NCBI RefSeq assembly: GCF_021018805.1
Contig: NC_086247.1
Coordinates: 149,447,285-149,511,284 of the forward strand
Direction: 5' to 3'
Source: Prinia subflava
Lineage: Eukaryota; Chordata; Aves; Passeriformes; Cisticolidae
DNA: 64,000 nucleotides
Positions 31,601-41,480 of this stretch are shown one piece after another. Position numbers and translations under genes: made by a program. The first letter of the stretch is position 1. The number at the start of each line of letters is the position of its first letter. Under the pieces are notes generated by a model. The model saw only the letters and a program-made list of their open reading frames with translations, did not search any database and had not been told where the DNA came from.

Positions 31601-34141
31601 CATCCTCCTGGTGCCTTTTCAGTCAAAGGAGAAAAACAGGCATTGTCATGGTCTGACTTTTCTGCCTTATTAAATACATTTTCTGCAGAATACCATGAAT
31701 CACTCAACTCCACCAACTGTACTTTGAGTGACTGCTGAGGGAGCAGTGAAGAGTACACACACCAAGGGGGGGATTTGGAAGTAAATCATCTCTTAGGTCC
31801 CTTCCAAACCATTTAATGGTTCTATGAAGTTGCTTCAGGTGAAGTTTAGATTGGATATTAGGAAAGGTTTCTTCACAGAAAGGGTGGTCAGGCTGGAACA
31901 AGCTGTCCAGGGAAGTGGCGGAGTCACTGTCCTGGAGGATTTAAAAGATGTGCAGATGCATTGAAGGACACGGTTTATTGATGGGCTTGGCTTAGTTAAT
32001 GGTTTGATTTAATGGTTTTAGAGGTCTTTTCCAGTCCCTTAATGAACGGTCAAACACACTCCTTGGCTTTATACATACAGAAGCATAAATATACCAGTGC
32101 AGAGGGCTGAATGTGCTGTTCCCCTTTGTGTGCCTGACATGACAGCACTGTCCCATAAAAGCACAAACAGATGGATTTCTCTGTGGCACCAGAGGACTGG
32201 GAGCCCTCCTGAGTGAGAGGGGGAATTGCCCAGAGCAGCCCACCTGTCAATAGGCCTGAAGGGAAGATCATCCCGATGGTACAGCGTGGAGCCCCAAAAC
32301 GTCTGAATCTTCACCCCGTGCTGCCTACACACCTGGCACAGCCCCTTCTCCACATCCAGCTCCTCCTGCGTGGCCTAGAGAACAAAACAACAAGGCCAGG
32401 GCTGCAGAAATGCAGCTCCCACATGCTGCTCCCTGGTCTTGCCCTCCACATTACCTTCATCACTTTGCCCCATCGAGGACTCCCACTCAGGAAGTCCCCA
32501 TCCCAGGAAGTCCCCAGTGCCCCCAAGGTTAACAACACCACAGCCAAGAAAGGCTCTGAACACACAGGATCTGCATCACCACTGGGTCATGGAAGAAACC
32601 TTCACTGCATAATTTTATCTTCTATCTGTGTCACTCGAGTATTTCCCTTACCTCTTCATGGAAAACCACAGCAGTGACAGAGCCCAGCTGAGTAATCAGA
32701 TCGTGGACCACATCTTCCGGCTTCCCCTTCCTCACAACCAGGGTACTAAAATACAAAATACTGGCCTGAAATAGGTTTGATGTTGTTGTTATTTATGTGT
32801 ACAAGAGGCCATCAGCCCAGGCAGGCACTCGTGTCCTAGTTTTCCATGGAGCACAGGCAGTGTGTGGAGGCAGACAGACAGGATTTGACCAGCCTGCATT
32901 TTTTAGGAGTCCCTGAACAGAGTTTTTAAGCCTCTGGGGCTTAGTTAGTGTCAAACACATTTCTGCCACTCTGGATGCCTTGGAAAGGATGACTGGGCAG
33001 AAAGCCAAGCTGTTACCTAAAAGTGAATCTGTTCATCCTCACACACCAGAGGGATTCAAGGGCTGGCTGATTCACCTTGTCCAAGTTTCTCAGAGAGGTT
33101 GTCCCATCCATGGAAATATTCAAGGTCAGACTGAACAGGGCTCTGAGCCTGATCTGGTTGAAGATGTCCCTTGCTCACTGCAGGGGGTTGGACTAGATGG
33201 CCTCTAAAGTTCCCTTCCAACCCAAACTAATCTATGATTCCATGATCTTTAGCTCTGCAAAGCCAGATATTATCTGGTAATGGATTCTTCAGGCCCTGGT
33301 CTACCCTACTTGTGGTTCTAAGGGCATCATAAACAAGGATATCTGAGTCTAGAGACTGGGCTTAGTGGGACAGGGCACAAGGAAATGTCACTCTCCAGTC
33401 TCAGAAGCCAGGATCCACACTGGTCTATGTCAAGCCAAGTCCCAAGGACAAGGAAGGCTCAGGCCACAGTGGCTAATGTAGCTGCCCACATCTCAAAATT
33501 CTGCTTTCCTGTTTCCCACTGTCAGCACTCTGGGGCAAAGCACTCAGGGCTGACCCTCATCCGAGGTACCTGAGCAAGCAAACCCCGAGTGGCACAGAGC
33601 CTGGAGGGCTTTGTCCCCTCTGCAGGTGACCACAGCAGGGGCTACACACGGGACCCTAGTGCAGCTAACACAAGGGCCGAGACTCTCTGAAATCAGGCAC
33701 CATCAGAGCCCAGAGCACCCACACGATCCGAGTCCCAGCACAGGTACGTGTTGAAAAAGAGCAGAAAAACACAATCGTGCTATTTGCACGGCGCTTTCTC
33801 CACTACCTTCCTTTTTTCTGGAGCGTTTCCCTCAGGTCCTTGACACTTTCCAGCAAAAAGCGGAGCCTGTGGGGGCCCGTCTTGGGCCAGCCGTAGCAGT
33901 GGGTGCCGCGGTAGTGCCGCGGGTCGAAGCAGTACAGGGGAACCACGAACTCCGCGTTGTGCTGAGCCCACTGGAGCACCTGGAGGCGGGGAGCGGGCCC
34001 TGAGCGCTGCGGGATGCAGGGGAATCCCTGCCCATCCCGCCTGGCACCAGGGCTGCTCCCGCACACCCCCCCTACCTGGTTATCGTGGGCGCGCAGGTCG
34101 CAGCGCAGCAGGCAGATGGCCGTGCCCGCTGTCGCCGACAT
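16512..34141 (-). CDS. CRY-DASH: Cryptochrome DASH, 14 coding exons, frame problem in exon 10
   Basis: A flavoprotein of the photolyase/cryptochrome family; DASH members bind FAD and a folate antenna and repair cyclobutane dimers mainly in single-stranded DNA. Exons on the minus strand: 34076-34141, 33807-33979, 32652-32745, 32244-32374, 31163-31311, 30131-30219, 28056-28129, 26353-26442, 24277-24356, 22970-23024, 21801-21958, 18918-19037, 17768-17944, 16512-16607. The order of motifs fits amphibian and fish [134 protein letters not shown], and the C-terminal [12 protein letters not shown]. The exons sum to 1552 nt, one more than a multiple of three; the disparity lies in exon 10 (55 nt, expected 60). 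A donor 2 nt downstream in exon 9 would restore the frame (about 517 residues). It could instead be an early pseudogene or an assembly error. Confidence 0.93.
17768..17944 (-). CDS. CRY-DASH: CRY-DASH exon 13
   Basis: Acceptor TCTCTGCAG, donor AGGCCT|GTGAGT. It encodes [31 protein letters not shown] and [13 protein letters not shown]. The frame stays open past the donor for more than 100 codons, but that extension has no similarity to CRY-DASH. Confidence 0.94.
18918..19037 (-). CDS. CRY-DASH: CRY-DASH exon 12
   Basis: Acceptor GTCTTCAAG, donor GGGAAT|GTGAGT. The 40 codons encode [20 protein letters not shown] and [20 protein letters not shown]. Phase 0 to 0. Confidence 0.95.
21801..21958 (-). 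CDS. CRY-DASH: CRY-DASH exon 11
   Basis: Acceptor ATCTCTGCAG, donor CTGCTG|GTAAGA. It encodes [40 protein letters not shown] and [12 protein letters not shown], the core FAD-binding block and nearly identical to other vertebrates. Phase 1 to 0. Confidence 0.96.
22970..23024 (-). CDS. CRY-DASH: CRY-DASH exon 10, 55 nt with an apparent 5-nt deletion
   Basis: Acceptor CCTCCACAG, donor GGAAAG|GTCAGC. Entered in the expected phase 1, the start reads GLQSKEM, like frog GLQDKDI, and then hits a TGA. The other half, in a different frame, reads [13 protein letters not shown], like frog PWKRDPKLFDAWK. The homologous block predicts 60 nt, so the exon appears to have lost 5 nt near 23003-23008. Confidence 0.85.
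24277..24356 (-). CDS. CRY-DASH: CRY-DASH exon 9 (tandem GT donor)
   Basis: Acceptor TGTGTTTCAG. It encodes [20 protein letters not shown] and RIFSLR. The donor region reads AGAG|GTGTGTAT: cutting at the first GT ends the exon at 24277 in phase 1, as the related genes require. Cutting at the second GT (end at 24275) adds two bases and gives phase 0. Confidence 0.9.
24968..25190 (-). mobile_element. CR1 LINE 3' fragment, CRY-DASH intron 8
   Basis: AATCAGTTAGGTTGGAAAAG, ACCTCTGAGATCATCCAGGC and TGACTCCACCACCTCCCTGG, then GAAGAAATTCCTCCTAATGT, are in the order of a reverse-oriented CR1. Confidence 0.88.
25191..28055. other. CRY-DASH: CRY-DASH introns 7 and 8, remainder
   Basis: Outside exon 8 I see only an A-rich run near 25446-25470. 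No further exon or element is supported. Confidence 0.5.
26353..26442 (-). CDS. CRY-DASH: CRY-DASH exon 8
   Basis: Acceptor CTGCTTTCAG, donor TACTG|GTATGT. It encodes [20 protein letters not shown] and [10 protein letters not shown]. Phase 2 to 2. Confidence 0.94.
28056..28129 (-). CDS. CRY-DASH: CRY-DASH exon 7
   Basis: Acceptor GCTCTCACAG, donor CCATG|GTAAAG. It encodes [20 protein letters not shown] and KFAPW, where the FAD-binding domain makes early cofactor contacts. Phase 0 to 2. Confidence 0.93.
28775..29337 (+). mobile_element. Solo LTR of an avian endogenous retrovirus, CRY-DASH intron 6
   Basis: Features in order: TTGGTTGGGATGGAGTTAAT, CATCAAGG-type block (CCTCAAGGCCTTTTCTGCTT), ATGATGTCATGCTCAGCATA followed by TATAAAG (TATA box near 29031), GATGGAGCCCTGCTTTCCTG, ATTAAATGG (poly(A)-like), and terminal GGGGTTAAACCAGGACA. 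I recognise this arrangement from LTRs common in bird genomes. The left boundary is approximate. No viral coding sequence is present. It is antisense to CRY-DASH. Confidence 0.72.
30131..30219 (-). CDS. CRY-DASH: CRY-DASH exon 6
   Basis: Acceptor CTGTGGCAG, donor GACACG|GTAACT. It encodes [20 protein letters not shown] and [10 protein letters not shown]. Phase 1 to 0. Confidence 0.94.
30528..30775 (-). mobile_element. CR1 LINE 3' fragment, CRY-DASH intron 5
   Basis: ATCATAGAATCACAGAATGG begins the reversed terminal repeat, followed by TTGGGCTGGAAGGGACCTTA, GCAGGGACACCTTCCACTAT and AGCTTCTCTGGGCAGTCTGT. Confidence 0.93.
31163..31311 (-). CDS. CRY-DASH: CRY-DASH exon 5
   Basis: Acceptor TCCCTGCAG, donor AGAAAG|GTGAG. 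It encodes [20 protein letters not shown] and [19 protein letters not shown], the linker between antenna and FAD domains. Phase 2 to 1. Confidence 0.94.
31775..32045 (+). mobile_element. CR1 LINE 3' fragments, CRY-DASH intron 4
   Basis: A short CR1 terminus (AATCATCTCTTAGGTCCCTT through TTCTATGAAG) abuts a longer one: AGTTTAGATTGGATATTAGG, CACAGAAAGGGTGGTCAGGC, AGGGAAGTGGCGGAGTCACT, ending in TTAGAGGTCTTTTCCAG. This may be two nested copies. Confidence 0.87.
32244..32374 (-). CDS. CRY-DASH: CRY-DASH exon 4
   Basis: Acceptor GTTCTCTAG, donor GACAG|GTGGGC. It encodes [20 protein letters not shown] and [19 protein letters not shown]. Phase 0 to 2. Confidence 0.94.
32652..32745 (-). CDS. CRY-DASH: CRY-DASH exon 3
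   Basis: Acceptor TATTTTAG, donor GAAGAG|GTAAGG. It encodes [20 protein letters not shown] followed by [11 protein letters not shown], equivalent to the LLLRRGKPEEV region of frog CRY-DASH. Confidence 0.9.
33085..33248 (+). mobile_element. CR1 LINE 3' end, CRY-DASH intron 2
   Basis: CATGGAAATATTCAAGGTCA, GCAGGGGGTTGGACTAGATG and GTTCCCTTCCAACCC, then CTATGATTCCATGAT, are the typical CR1 terminal blocks. Confidence 0.88.
33807..33979 (-). CDS. CRY-DASH: CRY-DASH exon 2
   Basis: Acceptor CGCCTCCAG, donor GGAAG|GTAGTG, phase 0 to 2. It encodes [20 protein letters not shown], then [20 protein letters not shown], the most conserved part of the DASH antenna domain. Confidence 0.95.
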
Positions 34142-34340
34142 GGCCCCGCGGCTTGGCCTCTGCCACCCGGCCCGGCTCTGTCCCCCGTGCCCGGCCCCTC
34201 ATCCCGCCCCGCCGGGGAGGAGCCGTGCTGCCTCCGGATCCCCGAGTCCGCCCCGGCGCATCCCGTGGGACGGGCGGGTCCGCCCCGCATCCCTCAGGGC
34301 AGCGTGGCCGCAGCGAGGTGGCTTCCATCGGTGTGGGGTC
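33820..34340 (-). promoter_or_regulatory. CRY-DASH: CRY-DASH CpG-island promoter
   Basis: High GC and CpG density cover exons 1-2 and about 200 bp upstream of the ATG. No TATA box is apparent. Upstream, at 34380-34460, the plus strand changes to a T-rich tract (TTTATC and TTTG repeats). Confidence 0.6.
34076..34141 (-). CDS. CRY-DASH: CRY-DASH exon 1
   Basis: The ATG is at 34139-34141 and the donor CCAG|GTAGGG. The 22 codons encode [20 protein letters not shown] and NQ, the first strand and helix of the photolyase-like antenna domain. It ends in phase 0. Confidence 0.92.
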
Positions 34341-34852
34341 CCCCTGAGTCTCACCAGAGCCCTGCCCCGCCCGGTCTTATTGCGCTTTTTTTGGTTGCTG
34401 TTTGTTTGTTGATTTGTTTTTTCTCTTTATCTTTTTTATCTCTTTATCTTTCCCACATCAGCGCCAGGGGAGCGCCCCGCTCCGCGCGGTGCTGAGGCTC
34501 AGCCGCGGTGACAGCCACCCTCTGCAGAGGTGACACCGAGCCTCGCCCTGCTCCGACAGCGTTCATTATCCTTGAATGCCGAGGCTGCGATGGGATGGCC
34601 ACTAGCACAGGAACCAGCCGTGCAGAGAGCTTGTCACCTGCTGGCCGACAAAAGGCGAGCTGTGGATTAGTAATAATTAATGTACTCGGTTCTCAGCGCT
34701 GGCAGAAGTGGCTGAAGTGAAAAGGCTTTGCCTCGTCCTATGGCTCCCATCAGCTGCCATTGGGTACCGGTGGTCACACATCCCTTACTCACTGAATTGT
34801 CACTCAGGATCCTTTTTTTTTCATTTAGCTACTCGCAAAGGAGGAAACCAAG

Positions 34853-34990
34853 CACAGGAACTGCCTGCCCAAGGAAGCAGCGGAGTCACCATCCTTAGGG
34901 ACACAGCTTAGTGGTGGATGTGGCAGAGCTGGGTTAATGGTTGGACTGGAAGTCTTGCCCAACTTCAGCGATTCTATGGTTCTGTGAAAT
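34853..34990 (+). mobile_element. CR1 LINE 3' end upstream of CRY-DASH
   Basis: CTGCCTGCCCAAGGAAGCAG, CGGAGTCACCATCCTTAGGG and GGGTTAATGGTTGGACTGGA, ending in GCGATTCTATGGTTCTGTG. Confidence 0.85.
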
Positions 34991-35757
34991 GCTTGGTTGA
35001 TGTGTCCTCCAGCCCTTGTGTAACTCCACGGATTGCCCTGGGATGGGAGGGAATGGAGAAGGGGTTAACACGTTGAAGCAAGGAGCTGGTGATGATTCAG
35101 GATCCAGGTTTACAGCAATGCATTGCTACAGCTCATTCAAGTTCCTGAATTGCTAAAGTGGAGTTTTTGGTGAAGCCACACGGACTCTGAGCAGCTGACC
35201 AGAGATTAAACGTGGTGCCCAAACCCCAGTGGGTCCTGAGGACTCCTGGCTTCGTGTCCATGTCCTCCAGGCCTGGGCTGGCTGTGGGAAGCGATGTGGT
35301 TCCCTGTGTAACCCACATGACACATCATCTCCTGATCCCTGCTCTGTGCACCAAGGGCTCCTTTTCCTGGCTCAGCAGCTGCAGCCCATTGAGAACCAGT
35401 GACTCATCCCAGAGGGCTCATGTTTGGTAAAAGAAAAGAGGAGCCAAAACCTTGGCTCATGCCCAAGGAAAACACTGCTGTCCGCTTGCAATGCTTAGAA
35501 GACAACATGTCTCTTTATCATATTAGAAATAATGAAAAAAAAAAAAACCAGTTTACAAATCTTCCCTGTTTGCCTTTGCCTTCATTCAGATGAGGACAAA
35601 CAGTGCAATTGGCTTTGCTTTTGTTTGCAGCCAGGCTTCCCCCACAGTGTCTTGGCTGACATGAAGCTGGGCCAAGTCTGGCAGTGCTGACATCCTCTTG
35701 CAGCTTACTCAGAGCTGCGGGACAGCCGCCCACGTGCGCTGCAACGCCGGGAGCCCC
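34991..35757. other. Intergenic, nothing recognised
   Basis: No exon, repeat or motif cluster with support. A short A-run lies at 35534-35548. Confidence 0.5.
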
Positions 35758-36003
35758 GTCCAAAGGCTGTGCACAGGGGTGCCCTGCTCCGTCCAATGGC
35801 TGTGCACAGGGGTGCCCTGCTCCGTCCAATGGCTGTGCACAGGGGTGCCCTGCTCTGTCCAAAGGCTGTGCACAGGGGTGCCCTGCTCCGTCCAATGGCT
35901 GTGCACAGGGGTGCCCTGCTCCGTCCAATGGCTGTGCACAGGGGTGCCCTGCTCTGTCCAAAGGCTGTGCACAAAGGGTGCCCTGCTCTGTCCAAAGGCT
36001 GTG
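35758..36003. repeat. 33-bp minisatellite, about 7.5 copies
   Basis: GTGCACAGGGGTGCCCTGCT recurs at 35769, 35802, 35835 and so on, a 33-bp period. Alternating variants carry CCGTCCAATGGCT or CTGTCCAAAGGCT. As 33 is a multiple of three, all frames stay open and the open frames are artefacts. The last unit is broken at 36003, and a matching segment resumes at 36746. Confidence 0.93.
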
Positions 36004-36745
36004 TGTTGGAGTCCAGGATATCCCTCTGGCCTCCCTGGAGGGTTTGGAGACTGGACAGGGGGGTCTGGGATCTGTACAGGGGGGTCAGTTAGACCCACAC
36101 AGATCCCAGGAGGACACTGACTCTGATTCCTGTCCATGGGAGTGAACACTCACATGCAGGAAGAATCACAAACCCTAAGAATTTTAAATAAGTAGTAGCT
36201 GGTTTATTATAGAATATAAATATAGAAATTAGGATTCTTAGTAGATGGGGCTGAAGAGACAAGATGGAGGAATTGGGGAGTGGCCCCTGTGCTCCTTGTT
36301 CTTGCTCTCGTCCCCCATCTTGTGCTGAGTTGGGTTTTAGAGATTGGCTTAGAGTAGAACTGACATGTTAGCATAGGTAGTAGGTATTGGTAAAATTTTG
36401 TAAATAAAAAATACGTCTCAGACAGTGGTTGGGTCAGGGGTACTGTACATAAGGTACGGGGCTCTCTGATCCGCCCAGTCCCCCGCATGTCCTGCTCTGC
36501 TGGGGACGCCTTGCAAAGCTGGACAAGAACTGAGAGATAATTAAGAATAAACAGCCTTGATAACACGAACTGCTGGACTCAACTTGTCGTCTCTGGCTTC
36601 GGTGTGAAACACCCAGAGCGAAGAGAAGACTGAAAACCTTATTACCTCTGGGAACATCAACCCCGAGGAAACTCCCAGGGAACAGCAACCTTGGGGGAAC
36701 CCTTATTACCCCAAGGAGAATCTCAGGGAATCAATAACCCTGAGA
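36004..36745 (+). mobile_element. LTR-like insertion (probable solo LTR) inside the minisatellite
   Basis: About 742 bp beginning TGTTGGAGTCC. It interrupts the minisatellite and is flanked by GCTGTG on both sides (35998-36003 and 36746-36751), a likely 6-bp target duplication. A poly(A) signal AATAAA sits near 36546, followed by GCTGGACTCAACTTGTCGTC, as in a retroviral R-U5 region. The right end (CCTGAGA) is not the usual CA, so the boundary or class is uncertain. No viral genes are present. Confidence 0.6.
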
Positions 36746-36751
36746 GCTGTG

Positions 36752-39700
36752 CACAAGGGGTGCCCTGCTCCCTGCAAAGGGGGCGTTCCCATCAGCATGC
36801 AAGGCTGGTCTCCTCCAAACACACACCTCTGCAACGTAACACCACAAGAAGAGTCAAAACCCTGGTGTGAGAGTGAGGAAAGAAAAGTGGGCTCAGCAGC
36901 GAGTCTGTGGCAGCTTTCGATTTGTGTTGATAGAAAAGGTGTGAGGTATCCAACACTGGCAGCAAGAGCAGCACAATGGGCTCTGCACTCACATGGCTGT
37001 TGGATGTGGTGATCCAGGCAGCAAGAGTGGGCAGGAAAAACAGATATCCATAAGGGATGGGCAGTTTGCTCAGGCCCAGAACTCAGATTTATACCCGATA
37101 CCATACCCTTTCTGTCACAAGGCTGGAAACTGGTTTTATTTCTTTTGCACTCTTGTAGGAGAGTACAAATCCTGTTGCACACTCGAGCCAGTGCTGTCTA
37201 AAACAGTGCTGATCACATCAACTCTGGATTCTACCCTGAGAAAAAGGAAAGGTTTTTTTACTTACACAGTTTCTTCTCTTCACATCCTGCAAGTACATCT
37301 GCCTAGTCCCTGTTTCTGTGAGACCTTATGAAATCATCCTCTGAAAATAAGTGTAACAGGGGTGTTTAGGAAAGGCAGCGTGGGCAGGAGTACTTTGTTC
37401 TAAAATTAGGAGACCTGGCATTGTGAACTGCAGGCCTGCCAGTCTCCTTGCCTGGATTTTCCATTCAGATGAACACAGTCAATGAGAACAAAGGCTTTCT
37501 TTTTTTCCCCACTGACACCTGTCTCTTTACTCCAGGATGGTGTTCCAGCTTTCCATTCTCCCTTTGGGAAGCAGGGGAGGATTGCCTGCTTGCCATACCA
37601 GCAATCTCTATGCCAATATGGAAGGAACAAGCTGTCCACTGTCAGTTTTGTTCTTCTAAGCATCCTCCAAGAACCAGCTCCTTTCCTGGAGTCCTGAAGT
37701 TAGGCAATTCATGGGACTTGGGAGGAAGTCTGTGAGCTTCAATAAAGTTACACAGGGGACTGGTAATAAAAGAATTGGCTGTCAATGGGAACAGCAATAT
37801 GTGAGCTCTTTGTTTCTCAGGGAAAACCCCCCAGGATGCCAGGCCATGGACAGACCCCAACTTCCAAGTCAATAACCATACAGCAGTCCTTTTCCCTGGC
37901 TCCTCTGGGTGTCCTTTTTCACTCATTAAAGCCATTTATGGTCTCTTGTTTATTCCTGGTGTTGAGTGTGACAGTCAGAACTGCCAGTCATTCCTATCCT
38001 GGATTACGGAGTCAGAGTTTTGTACTCCATCACCCCTGCAATAAAGTCAGCTTTTATGGCATTTGCTGAACAAATACAGAAACATCTTAGAAATACAGCC
38101 AGTTTTGTGACATTTCTCATTTCCTCTCTTTTCCTCTCCTCTCCTCTCCTCTCCTCCCCTCCCCTCCCAGGTTCACAAGCACCTGTGCCCAATTTCATTC
38201 ACGATGTGTACCCACCATCTTAATTCAGATGGTGTTTCACCTGTCAAAAGCACAAATTGGCCTGAAAATTTTCCTTTGTCATTTTTGGAAGCAAATCCCA
38301 ACTGTTGCTCCTTTTGAGTCTCTGCGAGAACGATGCTTCTGCATTTAGCTTGTCGTGCATGAAAAGTTTGACATCATTATTTGATGTTTTACTGATTCTC
38401 CCTCCGAGCCCTTCACAGAATCTTGATTCATGTCATCATTAGCTGTTTTCATAAAAGCATCAAAACTCTAGGATCAACACAGAGTGCAGCTCTGCTCAGG
38501 GACAGAGCAGAGATTGTGTTACCACTCCTGTTGCATCCAAGCGTGTGCTCTAATGGCTCTTTGACTATGACAAGCACAGTTTGAGCAGCATGATAAATCC
38601 ACCAAACACCTCTCTCTTTTCATGCACATCTGGATCTATCTTTCAGCTTTTGGAACCATTAGTAACAGTGTCAACCTGCTTTTAATGCCAGTTTCCTTCT
38701 AGAGACAATGCTTTGATGTTTTGACTGCAAAAGGCTTGGCACTCTCTTCCCTGGTGGAAGCAGGAGGACACAGCCCCACTCCAAGGGTTCAGTTCTGTGC
38801 CTGCAGAAATGCAGCCACTCTTTCCAAGGTCAGAGGCTTTTCCCTGATGCCATTTGTCATTCTGGTTTGGAGGGGTCTTGCCATTAGGGACAGTGCAGGG
38901 ACTGTCTGGCCTTGGTTTTGCTCTGATCGTCCTTGTAGGAAAACATAGAGACTAATTACTCTTTGTAGTTCAGCTTGTGACCACTATTCATTAAATCTGT
39001 CATTTCCTCTTCTGCCTTTCAGCGGTGTTTCCTCCATCAGGAACCTAATGACCCTCTGCAAGCTCTCATCCACCTACAATCACTGGACCTGTGTAAGCTT
39101 TGCCAAGTGGCTTAAATACCGTTTAGTCTCCAGTGTCAGCTGCTGCTTATGGCTGGCACACAGGTTTGCAACACACTCTCACCTGGCTTTTATTATACCC
39201 TCAAAATACTAGGAAAAAATACCTACCCAGGCAAAGGATCAAACATGCACCACTGCAACTGAAAGAGCTTAATATCAGTGGAGTGTACTCACATCCTTGG
39301 CTGATGGAATTCAACAGAGCTAACCAAGGATTTACTTCAACCCTCAGCTGACAAAAAAGGAGAAAAATCTCTGTTCAAGAGGCTTTTAAAGTGAAAAAGA
39401 GAAAAAAAAAAAAGCAGCTGTGGTTTTGTGGTCACAACTAGACCTGGGAACATGCTGTCTGTGTTGTGTTCTGCTCCATGCTTCTCCCTGTGTTCTTGGA
39501 AGGGATCATTTCAACCCTCTGCCTGCAGCAGAATTTCTTCTGCTGAAAAATGGATGTAACATCACTCCCCTCTTGCACAGGGCAGTTTGAGTGGTGACTG
39601 CCTTCATATCAGACACCCAGCTCTAATAGTGCTATTAAAAGCAAAGAAAATTCTAGAAAATAATATATAGAGAGGGTTACAGTCAAATCATCTTAGGTAT

Positions 39701-41480
39701 TTAAAAACATCCAGATGTTCCTGTCCACTGGGTTAAAAATCAATAGTCACCAAGCAATTTCAGACACACAGGCTGTGACACAAGGACGAGAACTGCAGCT
39801 CAGTGGGATGTCTACAGCAGACATGGGCACTGTCAGGGACAGAGAAAGAGTCCTGCCATGGGTGCTGAGGAGCAGCTGTCCTACACACCTTTTTCTTCTT
39901 CCCACCCCCACTGGACAGAGGGTTCATATTTAGTTTTGTTTAGAGGGTGGTTCAGTAGACAATATTTCTGGGAATCACATAAACACTTTTGCAGGGTGAT
40001 CATTATTAGAAGGAAATGCCATTTTAAGGTCACATCTACAGGATTTTTCTCTTGGACACAAACCCCAAAAGGATCAGGGTCTTGCAGACATCTTCTCCTT
40101 GTCCTGCAGAAAGTGAAGCTCTTTGCTGGAGATGGGAAGAACCAACATTGACCAGGGATGTGAAACACTGCCCTGCAGGCTCAGCATGGAGAGCTTAGTG
40201 CTGATCCTGGAGGTGACAGTGGCATCATGGTTTGGCCAAGAAGAATGGCAAAGGAATGGGAACAAACAAATAAAAAAAGACTTGGAAAAAAAAGCCTTCA
40301 CTTTCTCCACTCCTCCCCAGTTCATATTTACTGTCCCCACCAAACTACACCTAAAATAGCTTTAGTCTGTTGCTATTTAGCCATTTAGGTTGGATCTACC
40401 AGCTGCATGAACTTGCCTCTATTGTACTATTGCACTTGGACTGTTGCCATCCTCCCCCCATGGGCTTTCTACAGATCTATATTTCAAAGTTATGGCTCTC
40501 GCAAACCTCTGCTCTGTGAGTTCAGACAAGCTAAAAAAAAAATTAGTCATGTTTCCTCTAGTCCTGCTGCTTTACTAGGTTTCCTATTTGCAATCAAATT
40601 ATTTTTAATTTTGACCACGTTCCTATTGTTTGCCAGGAAGATAATCATCTTATCTCGCCGCCGGAATATTTCTCTCCTTTCTCATGTAGTTTCAGATGGA
40701 TTAAATAAATAACCTTACACAAAGCACACCAAGCTGGGCAAAAGGGCATTCCACCATTGCTGGCTGATCTGAAATTTAGGAAATGTCTCTTTTTTGAGGG
40801 GGGAAAAAAAAAAAAGGTTTGGAAGGACCTAGACATGCCATAACAGCAGCTGTGCTAATTGTACACTCTCAGTTAATTTTTATCCATGTCAGAGTGGCTT
40901 TATGGAAATTTGTGAGTGAACTTAAAAGTTAAAGAGTGACTCTGGCTTGGTTTAGCAGTGCCAACAAGGGCCACAGGTGCAGTCATCTTGAGTTTTTGGT
41001 ATGGGAGAAGCCAAAAAATGTCTGAGTGGTTCTCTGGGACCCTTCCCATGCAAGGAACAGGGAATCCCCCACTGTGCCATCTGTCCATCCGAGGAGAAGG
41101 ATTTTTCCAGGCCCATCAGTGAGTGCTTTTCTCTCCCTCTACCTGTCTGGAGATCCCATCAGAAGTCCTGAAATGGGACTGGGTCAGTTTGCTGCCTTTT
41201 GAGCTCTGACCAGGAGTCCTCTTCAAGGGAAGGATTTTCTGTCCAGCAATCAGGCTGCCATCTCAGAGCAAACCAAGTGGGGAAGATCAGGCACCCCTAG
41301 GCCCTCCCAGTGCTCCCAGTATATCCCCTCTGTGGAGGAACTGGTTTGCAAACACGCGAGCGACATGCGCGCGACGGAAAGCCGCGAGGACGAGCGGCAC
41401 GGCTGGAACCCAAACTGCTCAGCTTTGTGTTCTGCAACCTTCACCCACATCCACTTTCCTCCTGCTGCATGCTGAGGCCT
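36752..41480. other. Intergenic, no coding exon recognised
   Basis: 36752-36785 continues the interrupted minisatellite. 38117-38169 is a CT-rich simple repeat. 38300-38470 is a low-repeat AT-rich stretch with inverted ACATCA/TGATGT and several TCAT motifs. A CpG cluster lies at 41350-41400. Nothing else is supported. Confidence 0.5.

Noticed and set aside
16512..34141. Assignment to CRY1, CRY2, CRY4 or a CPD photolyase
   Set aside because: The RGIDFYFS C-terminus, [16 protein letters not shown] block and [14 protein letters not shown] motif are those of the DASH branch.
35684..36149. Open frames of 100-150 codons on both strands
   Set aside because: Produced by a 33-bp minisatellite whose period is a multiple of three.
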